Shown: piece by piece, positions 20,348 through 28,537 of the stretch
How the letters are laid out: each line of letters begins with the position of its first letter
How positions within the stretch are numbered: the stretch's first letter is position 1
DNA from: a virus
Length of the DNA: 36,930 nt
Direction: 5' to 3' (one strand)
IMG/VR virus record: IMGVR_UViG_3300046167_000598
Coordinates: 1 to 36,930 of that record
The notes under the pieces: model-generated
What the model saw: the letters and a program-made list of their open reading frames with translations, nothing else
Databases searched by the model: none
Told to the model about the DNA's origin: nothing
Made by a program: the position numbers and the translations under genes

Positions 20348-21467
20348 ATATTCTGAACACTTGAACAGAATCCTTGAGCTGAGGAAAATGGGCCTTTCCA
20401 ACACAGAGATTGCCATTAAGCTAAAGGACGAGGCTGAGTTGAGCCAATCGGAGGAGACCATACGCAAGCAGATAAGCCGTATGATTCCTAAAGATGAGGC
20501 TCACGAGAACATGGTTGGGTTTGCTGAGGCAAATGGAGTGCCTGCTGACAAGGTTAGTTCCTACTGGTTTAAAGGGGATCACTTCTCTTTGCATGTAAAG
20601 AACAACAAAACCGTGGACTGGACTGAGATCCGTGACTCGCTTATTGACGACATGAAATCCTACGCCCCGAAGTACGGAGGGTTTGACTACAAACAATACT
20701 CAGACGGGCATTGTCTTGTGATCGATCCAGCCGACATTCATATCGGAAAGCTTTCTATGGCTTTCGAAACAGGGGAGGACTATGACTCTAACATGGCAGT
20801 CGCTAGAGTGTTGCGTGGCGTTGAGGGGATCGTCGATAAATCTCATGGGTTTGACATTGATCAGATCGTTTTTATTGGAGGCAACGACATCCTGCACATA
20901 GACTCTCCGCGAAGGACCACCACCTCTGGCACCCCACAGGATACAGATGGTATGTGGTTTAGCAACTTCATGATGGCGAAGCAGCTTTACATAGATGTAA
21001 TCGAGGCGCTGTTATCAATTGCCCCGGTTCACTTTGTTTACAACCCTTCCAACCACGACTACGTCCATGGGTTCTTCCTGTGTGACATCATTGCAACATG
21101 GTTCTCAGAGGAGCCGAACATGACGTTCGACACCAACCTGAATCATCGCAAATACTACAAGTACGGCAACAACCTCATCGGAAGCACACACGGCGATGGG
21201 GCGAAGCTAAACGACCTTCCCTTATTAATGGCTACAGAGGCACCTTTATACTGGTCTCAAACTGAACACAGGTACGTGTACACACACCACGTCCATCACA
21301 AAACCAGTAAAGATTATCCTGGAGTCACTATAGAGTCGTTAAGGTCGCCATCAGGGGCGGACAGTTGGCACCACAGAAACGGGTACCAACACGCACCGAA
21401 GGCGGTCGAGGGTTTTGTCCACCACCCTAAGCACGGTCAGGTTGCTAGGATAACACATCTCTTTTGA
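20340..21467 (+). CDS. Metallophosphoesterase with N-terminal helix-turn-helix
   Basis: A 375-residue protein. Residues 8-50 form a helix-turn-helix (RILELRKMGLSNTEIAIKL). Residues 125-375 are a calcineurin-like phosphoesterase with the five metal motifs: DIH (132-134), GGND (180-183), SNHD (237-240), HGD (284-286) and HHVHH (316-320). This is the fold of Mre11/SbcD nucleases. The extra HTH suggests DNA as substrate. Similar genes are common in phages of marine and gut bacteria. It overlaps the preceding gene by 8 bases. Nuclease activity is inferred. Confidence 0.8.
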   Translation: MSKYSEHLNRILELRKMGLSNTEIAIKLKDEAELSQSEETIRKQISRMIPKDEAHENMVGFAEANGVPADKVSSYWFKGDHFSLHVKNNKTVDWTEIRDSLIDDMKSYAPKYGGFDYKQYSDGHCLVIDPADIHIGKLSMAFETGEDYDSNMAVARVLRGVEGIVDKSHGFDIDQIVFIGGNDILHIDSPRRTTTSGTPQDTDGMWFSNFMMAKQLYIDVIEALLSIAPVHFVYNPSNHDYVHGFFLCDIIATWFSEEPNMTFDTNLNHRKYYKYGNNLIGSTHGDGAKLNDLPLLMATEAPLYWSQTEHRYVYTHHVHHKTSKDYPGVTIESLRSPSGADSWHHRNGYQHAPKAVEGFVHHPKHGQVARITHLF

Positions 21468-21727
21468 TGCAGGTTATCTTACTACTGGCCGACGTAGGTC
21501 TGTTTGTTTTGGGATACATGATTTTAAATAAACAAAAAGAAATCATGATCCTTGCCAACAGGCGTGAGAGGACACGATCCAGGGTGCCTAGAAAGAAGCG
21601 TGACAAACGTTACGTGATCGTAAAAAAGACTCATGAGCGAGAGGTGGTTAGAGTTGTGCCGACCGCCACAGAGTTTATGAGAAGTCAATACCAAAGAGTA
21701 GCAAAACAATACAATGAAAAAAAATGA
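21467..21727 (+). CDS. Small membrane-anchored basic protein
   Basis: An 86-residue protein. MQVILLLADVGLFVLGYMIL is one membrane span, followed by a very basic stretch (RRERTRSRVPRKKRDKR) and a polar tail. I use the ATG that overlaps the preceding TGA (TGATG); the reading could begin one codon earlier with TTG. It overlaps the reductase start by 14 bases. A membrane protein of this type could tether phage DNA or proteins to the membrane; no family recognised. Confidence 0.55.
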   Translation: MQVILLLADVGLFVLGYMILNKQKEIMILANRRERTRSRVPRKKRDKRYVIVKKTHEREVVRVVPTATEFMRSQYQRVAKQYNEKK

Positions 21728-23609
21728 AACACCATGGGGAGAAGTAGGTTACCCCGTCTTTAAAAGAACCTATGCCCGTCCATTGGAAGGTGATTCTGGA
21801 CCGACCGAGGAATGGGAAGACACAGTTGACCGCGTGGTCAAAGCTTGTGACGAACAGCTTAACGTTGGCTTCACTCAGTTTGAGGAGGGAGAGCTTAAAC
21901 GCATCATGATGGAGCTTAAAGGCACCGTCGCTGGTCGATTCCTTTGGCAGCTAGGCACAAAGACAGTCGATCGACTAGGGCTTCCGTCCTTGCAGAACTG
22001 CGCCTTTGTCGTGGTCGATGATCCTATCCGTCCATTCACCTGGGCATTCGAGATGCTCATGCTTGGGTCGGGAGTGGGGTTTAATATCCAACGAGAGAAC
22101 GTATACCAACTGCCTAAAGTAAAGAACCGGGTATCTGTTGACCGCATAGACGCTAACGACGCAGACTTTATTGTGCCTGACAGCAGAGAGGGCTGGGTTG
22201 AGCTGCTTCGTCGTGTACTTGAGTCTTCGTTTGTAACAGGAGAGGACTTCACCTATGCTACTCACCTCATACGATCTAAAGGGTCTGCCATCAAAGGCTT
22301 TGGAGGCACCGCTTCTGGACCAGAGGATTTGGTTTGGGGAATGGGTGAGATCAACGCGATCCTGAACAATCGCTCAGGGCGTCGATTACGGCCTGTCGAC
22401 TGCTTGGATGTGATGAACATCATCGGCAAGATTGTAGTGGCAGGAAACGTACGCAGAAGCGCCCAGATTGCACTTGGTGACTGCGACGACATCGAGTACC
22501 TACAGGCAAAGCGATGGGACCTTGGAGGCATACCTAACTGGAGAGCCATGTCCAACAATTCTGTGATCTGTTCAGACATGGAGCTGTTGCCAGAGGAGTT
22601 TTGGGAAGGCTACAGAGGAAACGGCGAGCCTTATGGATTAATCAACCTTGACGCCTCACGCAAGATGGGACGTACGTTTGAGGTAGAGTATCCTGATCCA
22701 GACGTGCAGGGATTCAATCCTTGTGCGGAGCAGTCCCTTGCTAACTTTGAGACATGTTGTTTGGCTGAGATCTATTTGCCTAACATCGAGCACTACGAGG
22801 AGCTCAAAAAGGTTGCTCGTTATCTTTACAGGATTAACAAGCACAGCCTGTCGATCAAGTGTGCCATTAAAGAAACAGAGGACATCGTCCACAAAAACAT
22901 GCGAATGGGAATCGGAGTGACTGGGTACCTCCAGGCCACCGAGGAACAGCGCGGTTGGTTGGACGAGTGCTACAACTACCTACGATCATATGACAAAGAA
23001 TATTCTAGACTGGCGGGATTCCCAGCATCTATTAAGCTTACAACAGTCAAGCCTTCTGGAACGCTTAGTTTACTTGCTGGCGTTACACCAGGAGCTCACC
23101 CAGGATACAGTCAACACTACATTAGACGAGTCCGAATGGCGGTTGATAGCGATCTGGCACTTACCGCCAGGCAGCACGGGTACCCTGTGGAGTTCGTGTT
23201 GAACTTTGACGGCACGGAAGACAAGTCTACTGTGGTTGTTAGCTTTCCATGTAAGTTCCCAGAGCACACTAAGTTTGCAGAGGACATGACAGCGATCGAT
23301 CAGCTAGAGGTTATTAAACGACTCCAGGCCGAGTGGTCAGATAACGCGGTGTCAGTGACAATCTACTATCGCCTTGAGGAGCTAGACCAGATAAAGGAGT
23401 GGCTTTCGAAGAACTACAAAAACGTGAAGTCTGTTTCCTTCCTATTGCACAGCGACCATGGGTTTAAGCAAGCTCCGCTGGAGGAAATCGACGAAAAGAC
23501 CTACCTGGAAATGTCAAGCACAGTGACTCCTATTAAGAGCATTGAGGAGCTTACTATCGATGAGGTAGAGATTGATGATTGTGAAACCGGAGCATGCCCA
23601 GTACGATGA
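21714..23609 (+). CDS. nrdJ: Class II (adenosylcobalamin-dependent) ribonucleotide reductase
   Basis: Reduces ribonucleotides to deoxyribonucleotides for phage DNA synthesis, using vitamin B12 as the radical source. The 631-residue protein carries the redox cysteine C96 (SLQNCAFV), the NPCAEQ motif (N335, C337, E339) that holds the radical cysteine and base-accepting residues, and C348 eleven residues on. All have the spacing seen in the Lactobacillus enzyme (119, 408, 410, 419). The C-terminal CETGAC (CX4C) shuttle pair is also present. It is shorter than the 739-residue relative. All key residues are present, so it is likely active. The host must supply or scavenge B12. Confidence 0.93.
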   Translation: MKKNETPWGEVGYPVFKRTYARPLEGDSGPTEEWEDTVDRVVKACDEQLNVGFTQFEEGELKRIMMELKGTVAGRFLWQLGTKTVDRLGLPSLQNCAFVVVDDPIRPFTWAFEMLMLGSGVGFNIQRENVYQLPKVKNRVSVDRIDANDADFIVPDSREGWVELLRRVLESSFVTGEDFTYATHLIRSKGSAIKGFGGTASGPEDLVWGMGEINAILNNRSGRRLRPVDCLDVMNIIGKIVVAGNVRRSAQIALGDCDDIEYLQAKRWDLGGIPNWRAMSNNSVICSDMELLPEEFWEGYRGNGEPYGLINLDASRKMGRTFEVEYPDPDVQGFNPCAEQSLANFETCCLAEIYLPNIEHYEELKKVARYLYRINKHSLSIKCAIKETEDIVHKNMRMGIGVTGYLQATEEQRGWLDECYNYLRSYDKEYSRLAGFPASIKLTTVKPSGTLSLLAGVTPGAHPGYSQHYIRRVRMAVDSDLALTARQHGYPVEFVLNFDGTEDKSTVVVSFPCKFPEHTKFAEDMTAIDQLEVIKRLQAEWSDNAVSVTIYYRLEELDQIKEWLSKNYKNVKSVSFLLHSDHGFKQAPLEEIDEKTYLEMSSTVTPIKSIEELTIDEVEIDDCETGACPVR

Positions 23610-23875
23610 CTGACGCATACGCCAAAGCCATGATTATGGAACGCCTTGCCGACGAGGAAGCCTTGCTTGCTGACGGGTTTGACCGCGCTCTAATCGGTCA
23701 CACACAGGGGATGAATGTTGTCGCTGTCTATGACTACGACGTATGCATTGACATCCTTGTGAAGAGTGACGACATGTCTATTGAGGACGCTGTAGAGCAC
23801 ATGTCCTTCAATGTAGTGGGTGCTTATGTAGGGGAGAAAACTCCCTTGTTTGTGTCGCTTACCGGGTGGTTATGA
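23606..23875 (+). CDS. Conserved phage protein of unknown function
   Basis: An 89-residue acidic protein starting MTDAYAKAMIMERLADEEAL. The sequence FDRALIGHTQGMNVVAVYDY, then CIDILVKSDDMSIEDAVEHM, then FNVVGAYVGEKTPLFV matches a small family found next to replication genes in many phages, with no known function. The start is the ATGA overlap with the reductase stop. It is the last gene of the rightward operon. Confidence 0.65.
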   Translation: MTDAYAKAMIMERLADEEALLADGFDRALIGHTQGMNVVAVYDYDVCIDILVKSDDMSIEDAVEHMSFNVVGAYVGEKTPLFVSLTGWL

Positions 23876-23934
23876 AGAATATAGCTAATTGCTGGGTGTG
23901 CCAGCTCTACTATATTGGTTAGGTGATGGGGCGA

Positions 23935-23975
23935 AAGGGGGGAGTTTTTCTTGATTGTCTCCCCCCCTTCTTTTT
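23935..23975. terminator. Bidirectional terminator between converging operons
   Basis: AAGGGGGGAG (23935-23944) pairs with CTCCCCCCCTT (about 23959-23969) around a 14-base loop. The plus strand has TTCTTTTTC after it; the minus strand has AAAAA in the loop and only a short T stretch after it. It lies between the ends of the rightward early operon and the leftward tail and lysis operon. Confidence 0.75.
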
Positions 23976-23989
23976 CAACCAACCACGGT

Positions 23990-24415
23990 CTATCTTCGTG
24001 TTTTTTCGATCGTTCTTCCTGCGAAATATGCACCAAATACGGTGAGCATAAGGATCTCCAATAAAGACACGTAGCTGTCTCTCGGTATAAACGTTTCGTC
24101 CATGCCGTCCCACACCATTACGATCATAAAGAACAACATCAGGGCGATCATAATAGCTGGCCTGATAACCTTGGCCAACTTAACGTCACTTGACATGTCA
24201 GCCTCCCACCTTCGGGATACGTTGTTTTGAAACTCAACCTCTGCCTTTACAGCAGTAGCAGCCTCGGCTTGATTTAAGCCCTTCTCTTTCTCTAAAAGGT
24301 TCTTTACTATACCTAGACCTCCTTGGTCTGGCAAAAGGTCCCCAACAAGGCTTAAAACGCCTGGCGCCTTCTCTTTCAACCACTCTCCTAGTTTGGTTTG
24401 TTTAATCTTTTCCAT
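23990..24415 (-). CDS. Holin (GTA-type, two or three spans)
   Basis: A 141-residue membrane protein. The first 70 residues are soluble and mostly helical (a short hydrophobic stretch at PGVLSLVGDLLPD could enter the membrane). Span 1 is about 84-103 (VIRPAIMIALMLFFMIVMVW) and span 2 about 115-134. The SRRWEADMSSD to RPAIM stretch and the TIEK end match the 3TM holin family of gene-transfer agents (PF11351 as I recall). Holins time lysis by opening the inner membrane for endolysin. It overlaps the endolysin gene by 14 bases and is the last gene of the lysis operon. Confidence 0.8.
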   Translation of the reverse strand: MEKIKQTKLGEWLKEKAPGVLSLVGDLLPDQGGLGIVKNLLEKEKGLNQAEAATAVKAEVEFQNNVSRRWEADMSSDVKLAKVIRPAIMIALMLFFMIVMVWDGMDETFIPRDSYVSLLEILMLTVFGAYFAGRTIEKTRR

Positions 24416-24827
24416 CTATCCATTCTTTTACGTCAAACGAAGGACAAGCCTTGCTCACCCCTGGAAGATCGCGGTGACCAACAACTTGATCTTTATCTAT
24501 GCCGTAGGTTAAAATAAGGTTTTGAACGGTACACCAAAGTTCAGCTTCTTGGTTCTTGGTCATGTTGTTCTCTGGGCTCATGTCCTTGTCAACACCTCCA
24601 ACCCAGCACACGCCTATTGATGTCTTATTATGCCCCCTGGCGTGAGCCCCTTGCATCTCCAGTGGCCTTCCAAGCTCTACCTCTCCGTCCCTTCTTACTA
24701 CAAAGTGATAACCGATGTCTCTCCACTTACGCTCGTTGACATGCCATAATCTAATCTCTTCAACACCAATATCCATTGTGGGTGGTGTTGCCGAACAATG
24801 TATCACGATCTTGTCGAGCGTTCTCAT
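24402..24827 (-). CDS. Endolysin: N-acetylmuramoyl-L-alanine amidase (T7 lysozyme type)
   Basis: Cuts the bond between N-acetylmuramic acid and L-alanine in peptidoglycan. The 141-residue protein fits the Amidase_2 fold. It shows H10 (IVIHCSAT), Y40 (IGYHFVV), H118 (VVGHRDLPG) and K126/C128 (SKACPSFD), which match the zinc ligands H17, H122, C130 and catalytic Y46 and K128 of T7 lysozyme. There is no signal peptide, so a holin is needed for export. The length is nearly that of T7 lysozyme (151). Overlaps on both sides show an operon with the spanin-like and holin genes. Confidence 0.92.
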   Translation of the reverse strand: MRTLDKIVIHCSATPPTMDIGVEEIRLWHVNERKWRDIGYHFVVRRDGEVELGRPLEMQGAHARGHNKTSIGVCWVGGVDKDMSPENNMTKNQEAELWCTVQNLILTYGIDKDQVVGHRDLPGVSKACPSFDVKEWIDGKD

Positions 24828-25036
24828 ATGCCTTTTTTTGCTAGGAGGATCTTAATCTCCTGAATAGCCTCCATGAGATCGTCTAGCTTCTTGTCCGTGA
24901 CTCCTTCTTTTTTTTCCAAGCTTATGATTCTCGATTTAAGTATAGTCACGTCGTTGTTTATTTTTATCCATGCGCTTACTCCACCGCCCAAAAGGACGAT
25001 GAACTCCACTACCATTCCTATCGCTGTGCTTTCCAT
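24824..25036 (-). CDS. Membrane protein with coiled coil (possible spanin or lysis regulator)
   Basis: A 70-residue protein with one N-terminal span (about 6-25, IGMVVEFIVLLGGGVSAWI) followed by a charged coiled coil (ILKSRIISLEKKEGVTDKKL). The layout recalls inner-membrane spanins or XhlA-type lysis proteins. A GTG two codons upstream, overlapping the previous stop, could also serve as start; I prefer the ATG. It overlaps the endolysin start by 4 bases. Confidence 0.6.
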   Translation of the reverse strand: MESTAIGMVVEFIVLLGGGVSAWIKINNDVTILKSRIISLEKKEGVTDKKLDDLMEAIQEIKILLAKKGI

Positions 25037-25038
25037 TT

Positions 25039-25296
25039 TCACTTTAATTTGCCGTATTCACCAACTGGTATCGTTAAGATTTCTGTACCCGTTGCTGTTA
25101 CGATTTGCACGGTTTTTTCTTGTTCAACAACCCACGTTTTGTAGGTGGCAAAATACTGACCATCAACCTCTTCGCATTCGTCCAACGATTCTTGGTCGAA
25201 CATATAGTCCACGTGCGGTGTAGCTGGGTCTTTCCAGCCTGCAATAAAGTCTGTGTCTGCCGCTACTTCTACTCTGTAAATGTTTGATTTCTGCAT
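25039..25296 (-). CDS. Small protein downstream of RCC1-like tail gene
   Basis: An 85-residue strand-rich protein (MQKSNIYRVEVAADTDFIAG, then FATYKTWVVEQEKTVQIV). I start it at the ATG overlapping the stop of the preceding gene (TAATG). A longer reading begins in that gene and lacks a leader. Genes at this place often encode tail-fibre assembly or attachment proteins. No family is recognised. Confidence 0.55.
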   Translation of the reverse strand: MQKSNIYRVEVAADTDFIAGWKDPATPHVDYMFDQESLDECEEVDGQYFATYKTWVVEQEKTVQIVTATGTEILTIPVGEYGKLK

Positions 25297-26504
25297 TATC
25301 CTTTTGCTAATACGCCTGCCCTTTGAGCAACGCAGTTTGTTCCTGATGAAATAATTTCTACCCAATGTCGAGAATCGCTGGCATTGCCGTCTGGGTCTAC
25401 GTTACCTTTAAATTCTGCCGAGTCTTCGCCACCGTTCCACATCGCCCCGCTTTTTATAGCGACTGCATTGTGTTCACTGGATGTACTGTTTTTATCCATA
25501 CCGCGATAATCTGTCCAACCTGAACCCATGGATGTAAGTTTGTAGCCGCCAGAAGCTCCTTTCTTGTCTGTTGTAGAATTGTCAGGACGCATATAACCGC
25601 CCGCTTCGCCCGAAAATCTGAGGTAGCCATCGCTGTCGATGTGGCAGCCTCCGTGGTATGAAAACGTGCCGAGTTTTGCGCAGTTGTAGTGAGCCGCAGC
25701 AGTGCTTGCTGCCATCGGGCCGTTTCGGTCACTGCTTGTTGTAATTAGTGGGCCTGCATGCTGGTTTGCGTTGGCGCCTGTGAAGTAGGTATTTCCTGAA
25801 CTGTCGCGAAGCCATGCACATCGGTAGCCTCCTGACACTTCCACAATGTTAGTTAGGTCGTTCTTTTCTCTTGCCAATGTTGAGATGGTCGATGTCGTTC
25901 CTTGGCCAGTCATGTAGTCGTAACCATACCCCGTAGAGTAAGCTTCTCCGCTTGTCGTTATTAACCATGTATGGCGATAACCAAAGAAAATCTTAGACCA
26001 AGTTAGGCTGCTGTTCGCGATAGTCCAACCCGTCGAACCGCCAGTTGAACCATCGCCCGCTTGGCGATATCCACCATAGCCCATAAAATAATAATCGCCA
26101 CCCTTTATCGCACCCCAAACGTTGTGACCGGCTGCCAAATCAGTCCAGTCTGTATCTGTGCCGTATCTGCGCCATGTTTTGTCTGCCGTAAAACCCGAAC
26201 CTAACCAAGTGGGGGAATCGCAATTGTACCACAATTGACCGCTGGACGTTAAAGCCATGACCTGCGTGTAACCCCTGCTGCATTCAATCTTGCTGAAGGT
26301 CACGGTCGTGAAGGCTTCACTGCGAGCAAACGTTTTAGGTACGTCAGCACGCATCCACAATGAAGTACTGCCGTATAATTGCGCCCCTGTTGCAATTGGG
26401 TTTTCCTCAACCCCTGTGCCACCGCCTCCGCCACCTGTTTGCGTGGTGTAAAACCCGTCTACGTTGTCTATGTCTGTTGTTGGAACTCCTGAAATTTCTC
26501 CCAT
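25296..26504 (-). CDS. RCC1-like beta-propeller tail protein (probable host-binding)
   Basis: A 402-residue protein. The N-terminus (GVPTTDIDNVDGFYTTQTGG then a poly-glycine stretch) is typical of tail-fibre attachment segments. Residues about 80-380 hold at least five RCC1-type blades: CSRGYTQVMALTSSGQLW, AAGHNVWGAIKGGDYYFMG, FFGYRHTWLITTSGEAYSTG, SGGYRCAWLRDSSGNTYFTG, FSYHGGCHIDSDGYLRFSG. Each has the pattern GxxHTxxLxxxGxxxxxG. RCC1 propellers bind proteins in eukaryotes; in phage tails they are rare and may bind a host receptor. Its position with the fibre genes supports this. Confidence 0.75.
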   Translation of the reverse strand: MGEISGVPTTDIDNVDGFYTTQTGGGGGGTGVEENPIATGAQLYGSTSLWMRADVPKTFARSEAFTTVTFSKIECSRGYTQVMALTSSGQLWYNCDSPTWLGSGFTADKTWRRYGTDTDWTDLAAGHNVWGAIKGGDYYFMGYGGYRQAGDGSTGGSTGWTIANSSLTWSKIFFGYRHTWLITTSGEAYSTGYGYDYMTGQGTTSTISTLAREKNDLTNIVEVSGGYRCAWLRDSSGNTYFTGANANQHAGPLITTSSDRNGPMAASTAAAHYNCAKLGTFSYHGGCHIDSDGYLRFSGEAGGYMRPDNSTTDKKGASGGYKLTSMGSGWTDYRGMDKNSTSSEHNAVAIKSGAMWNGGEDSAEFKGNVDPDGNASDSRHWVEIISSGTNCVAQRAGVLAKG

Positions 26505-26506
26505 AA

Positions 26507-28537
26507 TTAATCGATTTGAATCCAGTCATTACTTGGATTGAAGTAAACTAAAAAACCTCCTGAAACAGCTCCAACATAGTGACCTACTACGCGAGCGTAT
26601 GAATCTGTAGCTGTTGGTGCAGATGCTATAAATGAACCTGACGTTCCAAGCCACAGCGGTCTTCCGTTTGTCGCTCCTGTTGGTACGGATTGGCTAATCT
26701 CAGCCACTCCGTTTATAATGCATTGGTCAGAAGTGCTAGTAACAACCCCTAAAAAGTCTTTGCTGTTTGCGTCCGTGTTGTCTGCTGTTTCGTCTTGCAG
26801 AATGCTAACGATCTTGCCTGCACTTTCAGTGATTCCGTTCGTGTTCTCAAATATTGTGTTCTTTGGCAGGTTAGTTCCTGACTCGTCATATGGGGCTATT
26901 ACGTTCTGTAGGTAAGTCTTGTCTGAGGCTGACATCGAACCTGCTGCACTTGATGTAGCCGCTGATATACTAATAGCAGGTGTATTGCCTCCGCTGCTTA
27001 CAATTGGCGCTGTACCTGTGACGGCTGTTAGGCTGCCCCCTCCTCCGCCAGATCCTGTTGAAGCAGCCGTTATCCTACCTTGTGCGTCAACAGTTATGTT
27101 TGTGTTTGTGTAGCTACCTGGCGTGACCGCTGTGTTAGCTAACTTGGCAGCGTCTACTGCGTCATCGGCAATTTTATCGTTGTTGACGGCTTCATCTTGG
27201 ATTTTGCCTGTGCCAACCGCCAAGTCTGGCAGTACAAAAGTCTCAAATGCAAGATTTCCTGATCCATCTGTAGTCATGTACTGACCGTTTGAGCCATCGC
27301 TCGTGGGTAGAGTCAGTGTATAAGTAGCGCCTGCTGAGTGAGGAGGCGCTTGTATCGTGACACCGTGCGAGTTGTTCTGGCAATTTAGTACGATTGCAGC
27401 ACTGTTGGTGTCCCCTTTAACTTCTAAAACACCTGTGCCGTTAGGTGCAACAATAATGTTGCCGTCTGTAGTTGACGTGTTTATCTCTTGAGCCTTTACG
27501 TCTAGATCACCACCAAGCTGTGGGGATGTGTCTGCCAAGACCGAAGCAATAGATGCGGGTATGTCAGTTGTTTTCGCTAAAGTACCTCCTGTAGCTGGCA
27601 AAGTAATGGCTGCTCCGCTACCCGTATATTGCAGTCTCGCGCCACCGCTCGCTCCATGAATGTAAAAAGCAGTTCCATTGTTAATATTCATTTCCGCTAC
27701 GTTCGCGGTAGTCTGACCATTAATCTCTACAGCAGTAAATGCTGTTTCTGCACCTGACGCACCTGCCGCCACCACAAAGTCCAATTGACCAGGGCTTGTC
27801 TCAGTGACCTTTAACTCTGTTACACCTGACTTCAAACGCGCTGTGGTAGATGTCAGTTCAACATTTGAGTCCGTTCCAAACTTCAATTCAGCCTTTGCGT
27901 CAGTCAGATCAAGTCTTCCATCGTCCGTGCTTGTCCCTGACCCATCACCCGTGATTGTCGTGCTTCCCGTTCCTGTTTTAAGCAGTTCCTTTAATTCCTG
28001 CAAGGTGTTTGCGGATACAAATGTCCCAGCTCCATTGGCAACTAAAACATCGCCTGTCGAAACACTTCCCGTTGTCACGTCTGACAAATCATCTAACGCG
28101 CCACCACCGGACTGATCGACATACTCTAAAGATGTAGCGCCTGAGTTAACAGCCAATACCTGACCGCTGCTACCTAAAGAAGTAGGTACATCAGCAAGCA
28201 CCCCTATAGCCTGTCCGCTGACGCTATTAGTGTCTTCGACATAACTGATAACGAAGTTTGACCCGCTTTGACGAGTTGAGGTGACCATTAGCTTGTCTGT
28301 TGCCTCTAAAGCAATAGGCGAAACCAACAAATCAGTGCTTGCGTTTGAGGCAAGTGTCTGATTTACGATTTGCATGATCGTGCTGCCTTTTTTAACACTT
28401 AAAGTTATTGTCGCTCCTTGTGCGTCATTGCAGATAATGCTTGACACAACTGTGTTGCTTGCGCTTGCTGCAAACGCTTCTTGCGATGTGTTAGAGGCGG
28501 TAACCGTAAATTGCGCTATTTTGTATGCTGTAGCCAT
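26507..28537 (-). CDS. Tail fibre-like protein
   Basis: A 676-residue protein made of beta-rich, Gly/Ser/Thr-rich segments. The N-terminal 110 residues resemble the start of marine phage fibre proteins ([20 protein letters not shown]). The middle has [20 protein letters not shown], a trimeric-fibre hallmark, and the stretch [20 protein letters not shown]. The latter leads into [20 protein letters not shown], a repeat common in phage fibres. The C-terminal 150 residues would form the receptor-facing tip. It ends 2 bases before the RCC1-like gene and overlaps the 28537 gene by one base. Confidence 0.75.
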   Translation of the reverse strand: MATAYKIAQFTVTASNTSQEAFAASASNTVVSSIICNDAQGATITLSVKKGSTIMQIVNQTLASNASTDLLVSPIALEATDKLMVTSTRQSGSNFVISYVEDTNSVSGQAIGVLADVPTSLGSSGQVLAVNSGATSLEYVDQSGGGALDDLSDVTTGSVSTGDVLVANGAGTFVSANTLQELKELLKTGTGSTTITGDGSGTSTDDGRLDLTDAKAELKFGTDSNVELTSTTARLKSGVTELKVTETSPGQLDFVVAAGASGAETAFTAVEINGQTTANVAEMNINNGTAFYIHGASGGARLQYTGSGAAITLPATGGTLAKTTDIPASIASVLADTSPQLGGDLDVKAQEINTSTTDGNIIVAPNGTGVLEVKGDTNSAAIVLNCQNNSHGVTIQAPPHSAGATYTLTLPTSDGSNGQYMTTDGSGNLAFETFVLPDLAVGTGKIQDEAVNNDKIADDAVDAAKLANTAVTPGSYTNTNITVDAQGRITAASTGSGGGGGSLTAVTGTAPIVSSGGNTPAISISAATSSAAGSMSASDKTYLQNVIAPYDESGTNLPKNTIFENTNGITESAGKIVSILQDETADNTDANSKDFLGVVTSTSDQCIINGVAEISQSVPTGATNGRPLWLGTSGSFIASAPTATDSYARVVGHYVGAVSGGFLVYFNPSNDWIQID

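Noticed and set aside
22262-22579. 105-codon minus-strand frame
   Set aside because: Antisense to the reductase gene; no leader and no family resemblance.
24832-24838. A-run before the endolysin start as another frameshift site
   Set aside because: Seven A followed by GGC fall just before the stop of the spanin-like gene, but the endolysin has its own good ATG, and a shifted product would not make a sensible fusion.
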